Origin: Ruminococcus sp. UBA7158 | GTDB lineage: Bacteria > Bacillota > Clostridia > Oscillospirales > Ruminococcaceae | Reading direction: 5' to 3' | NCBI GenBank assembly: GCA_002491605.1 | Contig: DKWG01000047.1 | Span: 1-57,240 of the forward strand | DNA length: 57,240 nucleotides | Part shown: positions 1-8,471 of the stretch, piece after piece | Layout of the letters: every line of letters begins with the position of its first letter | How positions within the stretch are numbered: position 1 is the stretch's first letter | The notes under the pieces: generated by a model | What the model was told of the DNA's origin: nothing | What the model saw: only the letters and a program-made list of their open reading frames with translations | Databases searched by the model: none | Position numbers and translations under genes: made by a program

Positions 1-135
1 TGGGCGTTTTGCTCAGGGCTATAATGTCTAATGTCGATTGAATGATTTCAACGCCTGCTCTGAAATTCAAATAATATGTCATGCCGCAACAGGCAAAACG
101 GCATTTATAAGCAGCCGATTACCGAATGCACCGTT

Positions 136-426
136 TTAAACAAATATCTGACCGATGATAAGCGAAACCAAGCAGCCTGCTAAAGCAGCGACAATAGCCG
201 TTGCAAGCTGCTGAATCCGCTGACGCGGCACTGCGTCTATTTCTTCAATTTTCCTTTCATGCCTTGCAAGATGCTCGTTTGTGTGCTTGAGTTCGGTCGC
301 CAGAGTAACAAGCGTCTCGTTTATTGAACGTATCTCTGCCTGAACCTGCTTCATATCGGACATATCACGTTCCAGCGACTTAATTCTCTGTTCATGACTT
401 TCCAGCATAACCACTTCATTATCCAC
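136..426 (-). CDS. XhlA-like phage holin-associated coiled-coil membrane protein
   Basis: This is a 96-residue protein with a heptad-rich, charged helix over about residues 8-70 and one hydrophobic segment at about 74-95 that should anchor it in the membrane. That layout, and the opening with HEQR and KSLERDMSDM blocks, match the hemolysin XhlA family, small proteins that work with holins in phage or phage-like lysis cassettes. The start is GTG at 424-426, placed by a strong GGGAGG site 9 nt upstream. No holin or amidase gene is visible beside it, so it is probably a prophage relic or a domesticated single gene. Its proximity to RHS debris marks the window's left end as accessory DNA. Family assignment is from composition and layout, not from a search. 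Confidence 0.6.
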   Translation of the reverse strand: MDNEVVMLESHEQRIKSLERDMSDMKQVQAEIRSINETLVTLATELKHTNEHLARHERKIEEIDAVPRQRIQQLATAIVAALAGCLVSLIIGQIFV

Positions 427-492
427 AGTAGTACCTCCCTTCCTTGAGCTATGTACAAAGCTTATATGATAATACGGACGTCACTTGTCCGT

Positions 493-543
493 AAACAAAA
501 AAGTCACAAGAAAGCCGCTTAAAAACAGCGACATTCTTGCGAC
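493..543 (-). terminator. Rho-independent terminator, minus strand
   Basis: GTCGCAAGAA and TTCTTGTGAC arms (one G-T pair) form a 10-bp stem that on the minus strand runs into CTTTTTTG. It separates the XhlA-like gene from the RHS debris upstream. Confidence 0.65.
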
Positions 544-674
544 CTTCAAATTTGAATTCGTAACGATATTAATTTTTCGGTATTTACTAAATAAATGAAA
601 TTCGGTGTAATCATTGTGTCTCTATCTAAAACATATCGGAGTGAATGCTCAGCAGCCATGAAGCTGCTCAGTTT

Positions 675-812
675 TTAAGGATAATGGATTTTTAAAAAAG
701 TATTTCCGAGCTTGTCGGTAATCTTAGTCGGCTTATTGAAGCTGTTGTATTCGGTTGTGACGCTTCTTTCAAGTGTGTCGGTTTCCTTTGTCAGATTGCA
801 GTTGAGATTGCA
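675..812 (-). pseudogene. RHS-repeat protein fragment
   Basis: One minus-strand frame, with no usable start codon, encodes NLTKETDTLERSV followed by TEYNSFNKPTKITDKLGNT and then a stop at 675-677. The YNSFNKPTKITDKLGN pattern is the classic YD/RHS repeat found in the shell of RHS polymorphic toxins. Only about 46 codons remain, so it is a degraded piece of a much larger gene. It lies downstream of the DUF2691-type gene, which fits a locus where toxin-tail and immunity cassettes were displaced from an RHS core. Confidence 0.7.
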
Positions 813-835
813 TATTAACCACTGCTTATTTAATA

Positions 836-877
836 ACAAAAATCACAACAACCGCCAAACCAATCAGCGATTGTTGT
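836..877 (-). terminator. Terminator downstream of the DUF2691-type gene
   Basis: Arms ACAACAACCGC (845-855) and GCGATTGTTGT (867-877) pair with one mismatch. On the minus strand the hairpin is followed by GATTTTTG, consistent with termination of the 956-1432 gene. Confidence 0.6.
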
Positions 878-955
878 AATCTGTAAAAATTAATTAGCAC
901 CAATAATTATTTTGGAATATTTAATGTATAGATTTTATTTTTTCTACTACTTACT

Positions 956-1432
956 TCAAACTAAAAAGCTCGTCCTACTATCACTTTGATCTGTAATAAA
1001 CGAGTATTCATTCTTAAGGGTCAACCTGCAGGTATCTGCAACGGTCTCTATAATATTCATGTCCTTTGAGTAAAAATCAACGAAGCCGTCTGCACACAAA
1101 AAAGCTAATTCGCAATTACTGCTTAAGTAATCATTGTAGGTTTTAATATCTTCCGGATTAAAAGCAAGTCCGTTAGGAACAGCAAAAATGCGTGCAAGTA
1201 CAATGTAACAAGAATTTTGGCTAATAATTTCGCTGAATTCTATGCCGCTATATATTCCTCTTTTAAACAGTTCAGTATCGATCTCTTCGTTATATGAATT
1301 ATAACTAAGAACTTCTTTATCTTCGATATACCAAGAAAATCTTTCGGGATGAATGCCGCTAAACAGGTCGAAAAGGTATTTACCATAGTCGCCGGGAAGG
1401 ACAAAAGATACGCCCGTTTTATTGCTGTTCAT
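956..1432 (-). CDS. DUF2691-like protein, possible immunity or cargo protein of an RHS locus
   Basis: This is a 158-residue soluble protein with no signal peptide. The opening GVSFVLPGDYGKYL, the central FSWYIED, the YIVLARIFAVPNG segment and the end FITDQSDSRTSFL match my recollection of the DUF2691 family, small proteins of unknown function mostly from Firmicutes. The molecular role is unknown. It sits between two RHS-repeat fragments and has its own terminator, the position an immunity gene takes behind a polymorphic toxin. The role as an immunity protein is inferred from position only. The low GC content relative to the rest of the window also suggests accessory DNA. Confidence 0.6.
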   Translation of the reverse strand: MNSNKTGVSFVLPGDYGKYLFDLFSGIHPERFSWYIEDKEVLSYNSYNEEIDTELFKRGIYSGIEFSEIISQNSCYIVLARIFAVPNGLAFNPEDIKTYNDYLSSNCELAFLCADGFVDFYSKDMNIIETVADTCRLTLKNEYSFITDQSDSRTSFLV

Positions 1433-1461
1433 ATTCTATTACCTCGCTTTGGGTTATATAG

Positions 1462-1593
1462 TCATTCAGCTCTGTCGTTATAAAGGAAAGGCGTTTTGCT
1501 TGTGTCGGTTCTCGTAATTGCCTTACCATATGTATCATACTCAAAGGTATCAGTTATTTCACAAGCTTCGTTTGTACTATAACTCACAGTACA
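1462..1593 (-). pseudogene. RHS core-end fragment
   Basis: A minus-strand frame bounded by stops (TGA at 1594-1596 and 1462-1464) encodes FEYDTYGKAITRTDTSKTPF followed by LYND. YGKxITRTDTSKTPFLYNG is the hallmark of the end of the RHS core, just before the variable C-terminal toxin. Only about 43 codons survive, with no start. It lies directly upstream, in reading direction, of the DUF2691-type gene, so that gene may mark where a toxin-immunity cassette joined the core. Confidence 0.75.
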
Positions 1594-1614
1594 TCAATGT
1601 CCCAACAGTCTTCA

Positions 1615-2124
1615 TTAGATATTACTTTGATTTTCTAAAAAAGCAGCAATTTCAGGATTATCATTAAGTAAAAGGTATATACATTTCAGATCTCCATCAT
1701 TAACAACGGCGATAATCTTAGGAGCAAACTCAATAGCCGTGCCAATAGCATTGCGGTTGCCAAAACACAGAATTTTCTTTGTTTCATCATAGCAAACCTC
1801 ATTAGAAAACGGCGCATAATAGCAGCCTGAACCCATTTGCATTTTTTCATCAGTAAGAAAACATAATTGCCTTCTCTCAAGCTCCGCAAGTGATACAGAC
1901 AATTTTTGGATCACCATTCCATCCAAGTAACATTCAAATTTGACACAGCGGCCGGTATTGCTATCAACAATCAATTGAAATCGCCAATTTCCACCTAACG
2001 AAATATTATATATGCTAAAATCATCTAAATAATTATTATATAGCAATGATAAATCATCACACAATTTAAAATATGATCGATTCTTATCGTCAATATAATA
2101 TTTATCACCAACATTGAACTTCAT
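1615..2124 (-). CDS. Hypothetical protein, candidate immunity protein
   Basis: This is a 169-residue, acidic, soluble protein with no signal or membrane segment. I do not recognise its family. It begins MKFNVGDKYYIDD and ends with a short tail ENQSNI. It lies between an RHS core-end fragment and a possible toxin-tail remnant (2136-2273), is AT-rich like the DUF2691-type gene next to it, and has the size of a typical immunity protein. An AAAGGAATAACTT site lies just upstream of its ATG. The immunity role is inference from neighbourhood only. Confidence 0.6.
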   Translation of the reverse strand: MKFNVGDKYYIDDKNRSYFKLCDDLSLLYNNYLDDFSIYNISLGGNWRFQLIVDSNTGRCVKFECYLDGMVIQKLSVSLAELERRQLCFLTDEKMQMGSGCYYAPFSNEVCYDETKKILCFGNRNAIGTAIEFAPKIIAVVNDGDLKCIYLLLNDNPEIAAFLENQSNI

Positions 2125-2135
2125 AAGTTATTCCT

Positions 2136-2273
2136 TTAATAACATATCAGAATTAATGTACCGACAAGGTTATAATTTAACGACTCTTTATTGCTGATGC
2201 TGCTATTCTCTGTGTTCGCAACTGCGTTGGAGATCCCTCCGGATATCGCATTGTAAACATTATAATAATTATG
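2136..2273 (-). pseudogene. Possible C-terminal remnant of an RHS-type toxin
   Basis: An open minus-strand frame of 45 codons without a start, entered after a stop, encodes NVYNAISGGISNAVANTENS and ends 11 bp before the ATG of the 169-residue gene. The Gly/Ala/Ser-Asn-rich NAISGGISNA stretch resembles linkers near the tail of secreted polymorphic toxins. The evidence is weak: another frame across the same bases is also open for about 36 codons. Confidence 0.3.
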
Positions 2274-2399
2274 TCATTTTTACTCATAGGCATTACTCGT
2301 TATTTGTCACACAATAATTTCAGTTTATTAATCATATTAATCTCCTCACCAACTACCGGCTTACAGCTATTGAACACCCAAAAGCCCACCAAAGCTATC

Positions 2400-3701
2400 T
2401 CAAATCACAATATCATAAATAAGTCTCGGGCGTTCTACGCTTTCCTTTGAAAACTCAACAGAATTAAGATAAATTTCCTTAGCGACAGCTAAAGACTCAA
2501 AATCATTTGAATATAAGGTAGCCAATAGATCACCTCTTTTCACTCTGTCTCCTGTTTTCTTTTCTACGACAAGACCTGCGGCAAAGTCGATATCGTCGTC
2601 CTTTGTCCGTCTGCCTGCGCCCAGAGTTAAAGAAGCTCTGCCTATTTCCTGAGTGTTCATTCTCTTAATCCAGCCGTCTGACAAAGACAAAACCTCGGCA
2701 TGATATTTTGCCTTCGGGAATAAATCGGTATTATATGCCCAGCCTTCGTTGCCGCCCTGCGCCTTAATCCACTCGACAAATTTATTAAACGCCGAGCCGT
2801 CCGAAACAGCCGTCAGTGCCCTTTCCCTTGCTGCGTCACGGTCGATTCCGAGAGAAAGAGAGAGCATAAGCGATGACAGCTCAATGCAAAGCTCTGACAG
2901 CTCGCCTTTTTCCTCTCCTCTGAGTACAGCTATCGCCTCAATGACCTCTAATGAGTTTCCGACGCATTTTCCCAGCGGCACGTCCATATCGGTAACTAGC
3001 GCAGCAACATTCCTTTGACAGCCTTTTCCTATAGACACCATCTTCTGAGCCAGTACTCTTGCAGACTCTGTGTCCTGCATAAATGCTCCGCTTCCTGCTT
3101 TGACGTCTAAAACAATGGTTTTTGCGCCTGCCGCTATCTTTTTTGACATAACGCTTGAAGCAATCAGCGGAATAGAGTCAACAGTCGCTGTTACATCTCT
3201 AAGAGCGTATATCTTTTTATCCGCAGGAGCCATATTGCCGGTCTGACCTATTATTGAAACGCCCACATCTTCGACAATGCTTAAAAATTCCGAGACATCA
3301 AGCTCAGTCTTATATCCTCTTATAGACTCAAGCTTGTCTATAGTACCACCGGTGTGCCCGAGTCCCCTGCCTGACATTTTTGCTATCTTAACACCGCACG
3401 ACGCTACGATCGGAGCCACAATTAGGGAAGTCTTATCGCCGACGCCGCCTGTCGAATGCTTATCACAGGCATATATGCCGTGCTTTACAAGGTCGAGCTT
3501 GTCGCCTGAATCTGCCATGGCATAAGTCAGCTCTACTGTTTCCTTATCGGTCATAGAGTTAAAGCAAATTGCCATCAAAAGAGCAGACATTTGATAGTCA
3601 GGTATGGCGCCCAATGTAAAACCGTCGACAAAAAACTTAATTTCGTCCCGTGAAAGCTCATGACCCAAGCGCTTTTTCAGTATTATGTCATACATATTCA
3701 T
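2400..3701 (-). CDS. pdp: Pyrimidine-nucleoside phosphorylase
   Basis: Cytosolic enzyme that splits uridine, thymidine or deoxyuridine with phosphate to give the base and (deoxy)ribose-1-phosphate. The 433 residues match the family length. A helical domain fills residues 1-65, the phosphate-binding motif KHSTGGVGDK is at 81-90, MSGRGLGHTGGTIDKLES follows, and the C-terminal domain carries TLGAGRRTKDD. It is the last gene of deoC-deoD-deoB-cdd-pdp, so its product deoxyribose-1-phosphate feeds DeoB and then DeoC. The ATG is preceded by GAAGGAGAG. The name pdp is preferred to deoA because Firmicute enzymes of this type are usually dual specific, but sequence alone does not settle that. Confidence 0.93.
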   Translation of the reverse strand: MNMYDIILKKRLGHELSRDEIKFFVDGFTLGAIPDYQMSALLMAICFNSMTDKETVELTYAMADSGDKLDLVKHGIYACDKHSTGGVGDKTSLIVAPIVASCGVKIAKMSGRGLGHTGGTIDKLESIRGYKTELDVSEFLSIVEDVGVSIIGQTGNMAPADKKIYALRDVTATVDSIPLIASSVMSKKIAAGAKTIVLDVKAGSGAFMQDTESARVLAQKMVSIGKGCQRNVAALVTDMDVPLGKCVGNSLEVIEAIAVLRGEEKGELSELCIELSSLMLSLSLGIDRDAARERALTAVSDGSAFNKFVEWIKAQGGNEGWAYNTDLFPKAKYHAEVLSLSDGWIKRMNTQEIGRASLTLGAGRRTKDDDIDFAAGLVVEKKTGDRVKRGDLLATLYSNDFESLAVAKEIYLNSVEFSKESVERPRLIYDIVI

Positions 3702-3765
3702 ATCCTGACACTCTCCTTCTGATTATTTTGAAATTACAGTACGCTCCACTATATAAACTATAAAC

Positions 3766-4179
3766 TCAGCCGTTCAAATTCTCAGGACCGAAGCTTAAAG
3801 GAAGAAGCTCGGCAAGCGTCAATGTCTTTATGCCTGCTGCCGAGACAAGATGGATTTTAAAATTATCACGACAGAACTCCCTCATAACCTGTCGGCATAC
3901 GCCGCATGGCGGACAGAAGGTGCCCTCAAGCTCACCATCCTTAACGCCGCAGACGGCTAAATCGGTAAAATTAAGCTTGCCGTCACTCACAGCCTTGAAA
4001 AATGCAGTTCTTTCGGCACAGCAGGTTGCAGAGTACGAAGCGTTTTCGATGTTGCAGCCTGTATATACAGTCCCGTCCTCGCACAACAGTGCCGCTCCGA
4101 CTCTGAAGCCTGAGTACGGTGAATGTGAATTTTCCATAGCCTTCTTCGCCGACTCGGCTAATGCGATGATATCCGTCAT
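3766..4179 (-). CDS. cdd: Cytidine deaminase
   Basis: Hydrolyses (deoxy)cytidine to (deoxy)uridine for the salvage pathway. The 137-residue protein is the small tetrameric type. It has HSPYSGFRVGAALL, the CAERTAFF motif with zinc-ligand Cys and catalytic Glu, and CPPCGVCRQ with the two other zinc cysteines. The start chosen is the ATG at 4177-4179, because a perfect AGGAGGTGAT site sits 4 nt upstream; an in-frame ATG 21 nt earlier has no such site. The ribosome site is made from the last two Arg codons and stop of deoB, so the two genes are translationally coupled. Confidence 0.93.
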   Translation of the reverse strand: MTDIIALAESAKKAMENSHSPYSGFRVGAALLCEDGTVYTGCNIENASYSATCCAERTAFFKAVSDGKLNFTDLAVCGVKDGELEGTFCPPCGVCRQVMREFCRDNFKIHLVSAAGIKTLTLAELLPLSFGPENLNG

Positions 4180-4183
4180 ACGA

Positions 4184-5347
4184 TCACCTCCTGATGTCAT
4201 TTATAAAGCTTTTGCCCTCGCATACATACTCAACGCCCAAATAGTCACAGACAGAAGCTGCAACATCTGAAAATGTCCCGAGCTGTCCTAAATCCGTCGG
4301 CTTGACATTCTTTCCATACATAAGAAGCGGCACATACTCACGGGTGTGGTCTGTGCTTACATCCCCGGGGTCACAGCCGTGGTCGGCAGTTATCATGAGG
4401 ATATCGTCACTGTGCAGAAGTAGCATAAAGCTTCCGAGCCATTTATCGAACTCATTTAATGCTTTTGCATAACCGACAGCATTGTTTCTGTGACCGTAAA
4501 CCATGTCGAAGTCGACTAAATTTACAAAGCAAAGACCCTCAAAATCGGTTTCGACGATTTTTGACGTCACTGCCATTCCCTCATCGTTTGTGTGCGTCAG
4601 ATGATACTGAGTGATTCCGCTTCCGCAAAAAATATCATAAATCTTGCCGACAGATATAACCGACCTGCCGGATTCAGATATTGCATTCAGCATTGTCCTC
4701 TTCGGCGGCTCTAAAGAAAAATCACGGCGGTTCGGTGTTCGGACAAATGAACCGTTTTTGCCTGTAAAGGGTCTTGCTATTACACGTCCGACGGCATTGT
4801 CTCCGGTCAGAATTTCTCTTGCGATTTTGCAGTAGCGGTATAACTCCTCAACAGGAACAACATCCTCATGTGCTGCAATTTGAAAGACGCTGTCAGCAGA
4901 GGTGTACACAATTAAATTACCTGTCTCTATGTGCTCCGAGCCGTAATCTCTTATAACGTCAGTTCCGGAATACGGCTTGTTGCATATGACCTTTTTGCCT
5001 GTAAGCTTTTCAAACTGTGATATTACGTCACTCGGGAAGCCGCTTGGATAGGTGGGCATGGGCTTGTCGGAAATCAGACCTGCCAGCTCCCAGTGACCTG
5101 TTGTTGTGTCCTTGCCCATAGACCTTTCCGTTAGCTTTGCATATGCCCCGACAGCTTCGTCATTTGCACCGAGATATTCGTTGCCGGCAATAGACGAAAG
5201 CCCGAGACCAATCATATTCTTAAGGTTTAAAATACCAGTGTTAAAGCAGCTTCTAAGCGTATTTGCGCCGACATCACCAAACCTATCGGCGTCCGGTGCT
5301 TCACCTATTCCGAAGCTGTCCAGCACTATCAGAAAAACTCTTTTCAT
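4184..5347 (-). CDS. deoB: Phosphopentomutase
   Basis: Interconverts (deoxy)ribose-1-phosphate and -5-phosphate, linking the phosphorylases DeoD and Pdp to the aldolase DeoC. The 387-residue alkaline-phosphatase-fold protein opens with VLDSFGIGEAPDADRFGD and has the metal-binding end segment TADHGCDPGDVSTDHTRE. It has the usual length for DeoB. Its start codon follows the deoD stop by 1 nt, and its end overlaps the ribosome site of cdd, so it lies in the middle of one transcript. Confidence 0.95.
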   Translation of the reverse strand: MKRVFLIVLDSFGIGEAPDADRFGDVGANTLRSCFNTGILNLKNMIGLGLSSIAGNEYLGANDEAVGAYAKLTERSMGKDTTTGHWELAGLISDKPMPTYPSGFPSDVISQFEKLTGKKVICNKPYSGTDVIRDYGSEHIETGNLIVYTSADSVFQIAAHEDVVPVEELYRYCKIAREILTGDNAVGRVIARPFTGKNGSFVRTPNRRDFSLEPPKRTMLNAISESGRSVISVGKIYDIFCGSGITQYHLTHTNDEGMAVTSKIVETDFEGLCFVNLVDFDMVYGHRNNAVGYAKALNEFDKWLGSFMLLLHSDDILMITADHGCDPGDVSTDHTREYVPLLMYGKNVKPTDLGQLGTFSDVAASVCDYLGVEYVCEGKSFINDIRR

Positions 5348-5348
5348 T

Positions 5349-6077
5349 TCACTTACCCTGTATCCTTACAGCTGTTCCGAGAGCTATCTCCATCATCTGT
5401 GTAAAGGTATTTTGCCGTTCAGCAGATGAAAGCTCTTCGCCTGTCACCAAGCTGTCCGATATAGTGCATATCGCCAACGCTCTTTTATTGGCGCGCGCTG
5501 CATTCATATACAAAGCCGCTGCTTCCATTTCAACAGCCATGACGCCCATCTTCTGCCAGTTCGGAGTTTCATCCTTGTTGTCTCCGTAAAACGTATCAGA
5601 CGAAAGAAGGTTTCCGACATGATAAACAGCACCGATTTTATTTGCTTCGTCAACGGCGGTACTCAAAAGACCGAAGTCGCATATCGGCGCATATGTTCCA
5701 GCAAGTGTAAAGGTATTTGCATATGCAGAGTTTGTACAGGCACCCTGACCGAACACAATGTCACGAAGCTTGATATCTGCTCTCATTGAACCGGCTGAGC
5801 CGATTCTTATGATGTTTTCGACATCGAAGAAGTTATAAAGCTCATATGAGTATATGCCCATAGACGGCATACCCATGCCGCTCGCCATTACTGATATGCG
5901 CTCGCCGCAATAAGTGCCAGTGTAGCCGCATACTCCCCTGACGTTATTGACCAATACTGCGTTCTCAAGATAGTTTTCTGCAATGAACTTTGACCTTAAC
6001 GGGTCGCCGGGCATCAATACTGTTTTTGCAAAATCGCCTGGCTTGGCGTTAATATGAGGTGTCGGATATACTGCCAT
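5349..6077 (-). CDS. deoD: Purine-nucleoside phosphorylase DeoD type
   Basis: Phosphorolyses purine (deoxy)nucleosides to base plus (deoxy)ribose-1-phosphate. The 242-residue hexameric-type enzyme shows TPHINAKPGDFAKTVLMPGD at the start, the phosphate-site MASGMGMPSMGIYSYEL, the ribose-site VEMEAAALY and the base-site TISDSLVTGEE. Its first 29 nt overlap the end of deoC, and an AAAGGAAGGAAAGG stretch inside deoC provides the ribosome site. This is a classic deo-operon arrangement. Confidence 0.95.
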   Translation of the reverse strand: MAVYPTPHINAKPGDFAKTVLMPGDPLRSKFIAENYLENAVLVNNVRGVCGYTGTYCGERISVMASGMGMPSMGIYSYELYNFFDVENIIRIGSAGSMRADIKLRDIVFGQGACTNSAYANTFTLAGTYAPICDFGLLSTAVDEANKIGAVYHVGNLLSSDTFYGDNKDETPNWQKMGVMAVEMEAAALYMNAARANKRALAICTISDSLVTGEELSSAERQNTFTQMMEIALGTAVRIQGK

Positions 6078-6750
6078 TTGCTTGTACCTTTCCTTCCTTT
6101 AAAATCTTAATAATTCTCGACGTTCCGAGTCTGTCAGCTCCGAGACTTATAAACCTTTCGGCGTCTTCAAGAGTCTTTATTCCGCCTGCTGCCTTTATGC
6201 GCACGCCGTTAAAAACGTGTTCTTTAAATAATGCTATGTCTTCAAATGTCGCTCCTGCCGTTGAAAAGCCTGTGGAGGTCTTAATAAAATCAGCACCTGA
6301 ATTTGAAACAATCTCGCACATCTTTATCTTTTCATCATCGCTTAAAAGGCAGGTTTCAATTATAACCTTTAAAATCCTGCCGTGGCACGCTTTTTTAACA
6401 GCCTTGATTTCGGACAATACATCGTCATAGCGTTTGTCCTTTAAAAAGCCGATGTTTATAACCATGTCAACCTCATCAGCTCCGTCGTCAACAGCCTTTT
6501 GAGCTTCAAAGCATTTGACCTCAGACGTCGAATAGCCGTTCGGAAAGCCGATAACAGTGCAGATTTTGAGCCGACTTCCAACATAGTCCTTTGCCGCTGC
6601 AACATAGCAGGCAGGAATGCAAACGGAAGCTACACCGTATTTGATGCCGTCGTCACATATCGCCTTTATTTCATCCCATGCAGCGGTCTGAGACAAAAGC
6701 GTGTGATCAACCCTTGAAAGAATTGCAGTTAAGTCGATACTGTCGTTCAT
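6049..6750 (-). CDS. deoC: Deoxyribose-phosphate aldolase
   Basis: Cleaves 2-deoxyribose-5-phosphate to acetaldehyde and glyceraldehyde-3-phosphate, the last step that sends deoxynucleoside carbon to glycolysis. The 233-residue class I aldolase has the Schiff-base Lys in FIKTSTGFS and the second active Lys in VRIKAAGGI. The ATG at 6748-6750 is chosen because GAAAGGTG lies at normal distance; a GTG 12 nt upstream has the site too close. It is the first gene of the salvage block, 59 bp after the peptide-binding lipoprotein gene. Confidence 0.95.
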   Translation of the reverse strand: MNDSIDLTAILSRVDHTLLSQTAAWDEIKAICDDGIKYGVASVCIPACYVAAAKDYVGSRLKICTVIGFPNGYSTSEVKCFEAQKAVDDGADEVDMVINIGFLKDKRYDDVLSEIKAVKKACHGRILKVIIETCLLSDDEKIKMCEIVSNSGADFIKTSTGFSTAGATFEDIALFKEHVFNGVRIKAAGGIKTLEDAERFISLGADRLGTSRIIKILKEGKVQANGSISDTSY

Positions 6751-6809
6751 ATAAAGCCACACCTTTCATAATAAATTATTAATTATAAGTCATCAGCTCA
6801 TTCAAACAG

Positions 6810-8471
6810 CTAAAAATGCTTTGCATTCTCAAACAAAAGTGAACCGGAGAATATGTCATATTCAATATCAGCATTATCTTCACCGGTATAAACGAATTTC
6901 GGAACAAACCACAGCGGCATATATACATACGACTCAATTACTTCACTCTCGGCAACGCTGATATCATAAATCGCAGCTGTAACGGTATTATACTTTACGG
7001 ACTTATATATGGCCTTCCTGCATGATTCAATGCTGATTCCGAACTCACCGTCGGCAAACGGCTCAATGTAGTCAAAAGCGTTGGCACAATCCGAGCTTAA
7101 GACGGTTAAGAGTATGCTGTAATCTTTGTCTTCAACACGCTGGCGGTAGTCTTTATCGCTGACAATCTCAATTCCGATGTTCAAACCCAAAACATCCTTC
7201 CACTCCGCCGTTACAAGACTTAGGTACTGCGCTTGAGAAAAGCTGCTCGGAACTAAAATATTTGTGCCCTGAATCCTGCTTTTCTCGTTGTCGTTTAGGA
7301 TAAAGTTCCACTTATACTCGGCTAAGCTTTGATTTTCCTCAATTTTTTGCTCGTTCGAGTTGCTTCTGTACTTAGTTGAGCCGACATATGCTTCTCCCGG
7401 TATCAGTCCACAGGCTGCCGTCATATAATCGGGAGTAGATATTTCGAGATTTTGCCTGTTAATGCAAAGGCTTAGTGCCTCCTTCACCTCGGGTCTGCTC
7501 AAGATTTCTTCTTTAGGGTTAATTATCAATCCGCAGGAGGATAGATAATACTTCTCGTTAGTCAGCTCACGCTCGCTGTCTGAGCATAAATCCCCGGACA
7601 AGCCGTTGCTGACGAAAACGTCGGTTGTGCCTGATGTAAAGTCATTCAACCTTACATTCAAATCCTTTTCAATCAGGAAATTCACGCCGGCAGGATAGAC
7701 CCGTGATATTTCCGAGTAGCTCTGATTTCTTCTCAACCTGACATAATTATCCTTGCCGTATGGGTCATAAAGCCAGTACCTGACATAAAACGGTCCGTTA
7801 GAGGCTATGCTCTCTGCCTCAAGACCATACTTGCCCTTTGTATCGTTGAAAAAGCCCTCATTGCACGGAGACGCCGGGAGTCTTGACAAAAGGCTTAAAA
7901 ACTGTGCGTTCGGATAATCCAGTACAAACTCAAGAGTATAGTCGTCTAAGGCGGTCACACCTATATTCTCGACAGGAAGCGCTCCCGAGTTTGCCATTTG
8001 CGCACCCGAAATGCAAAAGTAATCCTTGGCATACGGCGATTTTGTCTTAGGGTCAAAGAGCCTTCTGAACGCAAAAACAAAGTCGTGAGCGGTAAGATCT
8101 GCTTCATAATCCCCCACCGAACGCCATTTATATCTGTTGTCAAGTGTAAAGGTATACTTAAGCCCGTCGGGCGAGACAGAGTAATCCGTTGCAACGGCAG
8201 GCGTTAATCCTTTTTCAGCGTCATACTTCATAAGACCTACAAAGAGATTCTTTGCAACAGCTATTGAGCTTTCATCCTGACAGAGCTGAGGGTCGAGATT
8301 AATCGGGTCGGACGAAAGGCTTACCTTGAAAATATATCCTGCACCGTCGTCTTTAATAATTGATTTTATTTTATCCAACGGCGAACAAGCTGTCATGAAA
8401 ACAAGACAGCTTGATATAATTATGATTATCAGTCTTTTTTTTAAACTATTATAGCTCTTTGATAACCGCAT
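6810..8471 (-). CDS. Peptide-type ABC transporter substrate-binding lipoprotein (SBP family 5)
   Basis: A 553-residue extracellular lipoprotein: basic N-terminus, hydrophobic segment at about 14-27 and lipobox FMTAC with the lipid Cys at 29. The mature part has the family 5 layout (SSDPINLDPQ start, LTAHDFVFAFRRLFDP, VKEALSLCINRQNL), as in OppA and other oligopeptide or opine binders. No permease or ATPase genes accompany it, so its partner is elsewhere. The ATG has a good AAAGGAAGG site and overlaps the nrdG end by 23 nt, so it is translated in the same transcript as nrdG and ahead of the deo genes. Whether it binds a peptide or something linked to nucleosides cannot be told here. Confidence 0.88.
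   Translation of the reverse strand: MRLSKSYNSLKKRLIIIIISSCLVFMTACSPLDKIKSIIKDDGAGYIFKVSLSSDPINLDPQLCQDESSIAVAKNLFVGLMKYDAEKGLTPAVATDYSVSPDGLKYTFTLDNRYKWRSVGDYEADLTAHDFVFAFRRLFDPKTKSPYAKDYFCISGAQMANSGALPVENIGVTALDDYTLEFVLDYPNAQFLSLLSRLPASPCNEGFFNDTKGKYGLEAESIASNGPFYVRYWLYDPYGKDNYVRLRRNQSYSEISRVYPAGVNFLIEKDLNVRLNDFTSGTTDVFVSNGLSGDLCSDSERELTNEKYYLSSCGLIINPKEEILSRPEVKEALSLCINRQNLEISTPDYMTAACGLIPGEAYVGSTKYRSNSNEQKIEENQSLAEYKWNFILNDNEKSRIQGTNILVPSSFSQAQYLSLVTAEWKDVLGLNIGIEIVSDKDYRQRVEDKDYSILLTVLSSDCANAFDYIEPFADGEFGISIESCRKAIYKSVKYNTVTAAIYDISVAESEVIESYVYMPLWFVPKFVYTGEDNADIEYDIFSGSLLFENAKHF

Noticed and set aside
1..82. Minus-strand frame with ATG at 80-82 running off the left edge (starts MTYYLNFRAG)
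   Set aside because: Only 27 codons are visible, no ribosome site precedes it, and the ATG lies in an ATGCCG/CGGCAT hairpin. It cannot be called a gene from this window.
2300..2335. 11-codon ORF (MINKLKLLCDK) with GAGGAG site downstream of pdp
   Set aside because: It is very short, has no conserved context and lies in decaying RHS-type DNA, so a chance ORF is more likely.
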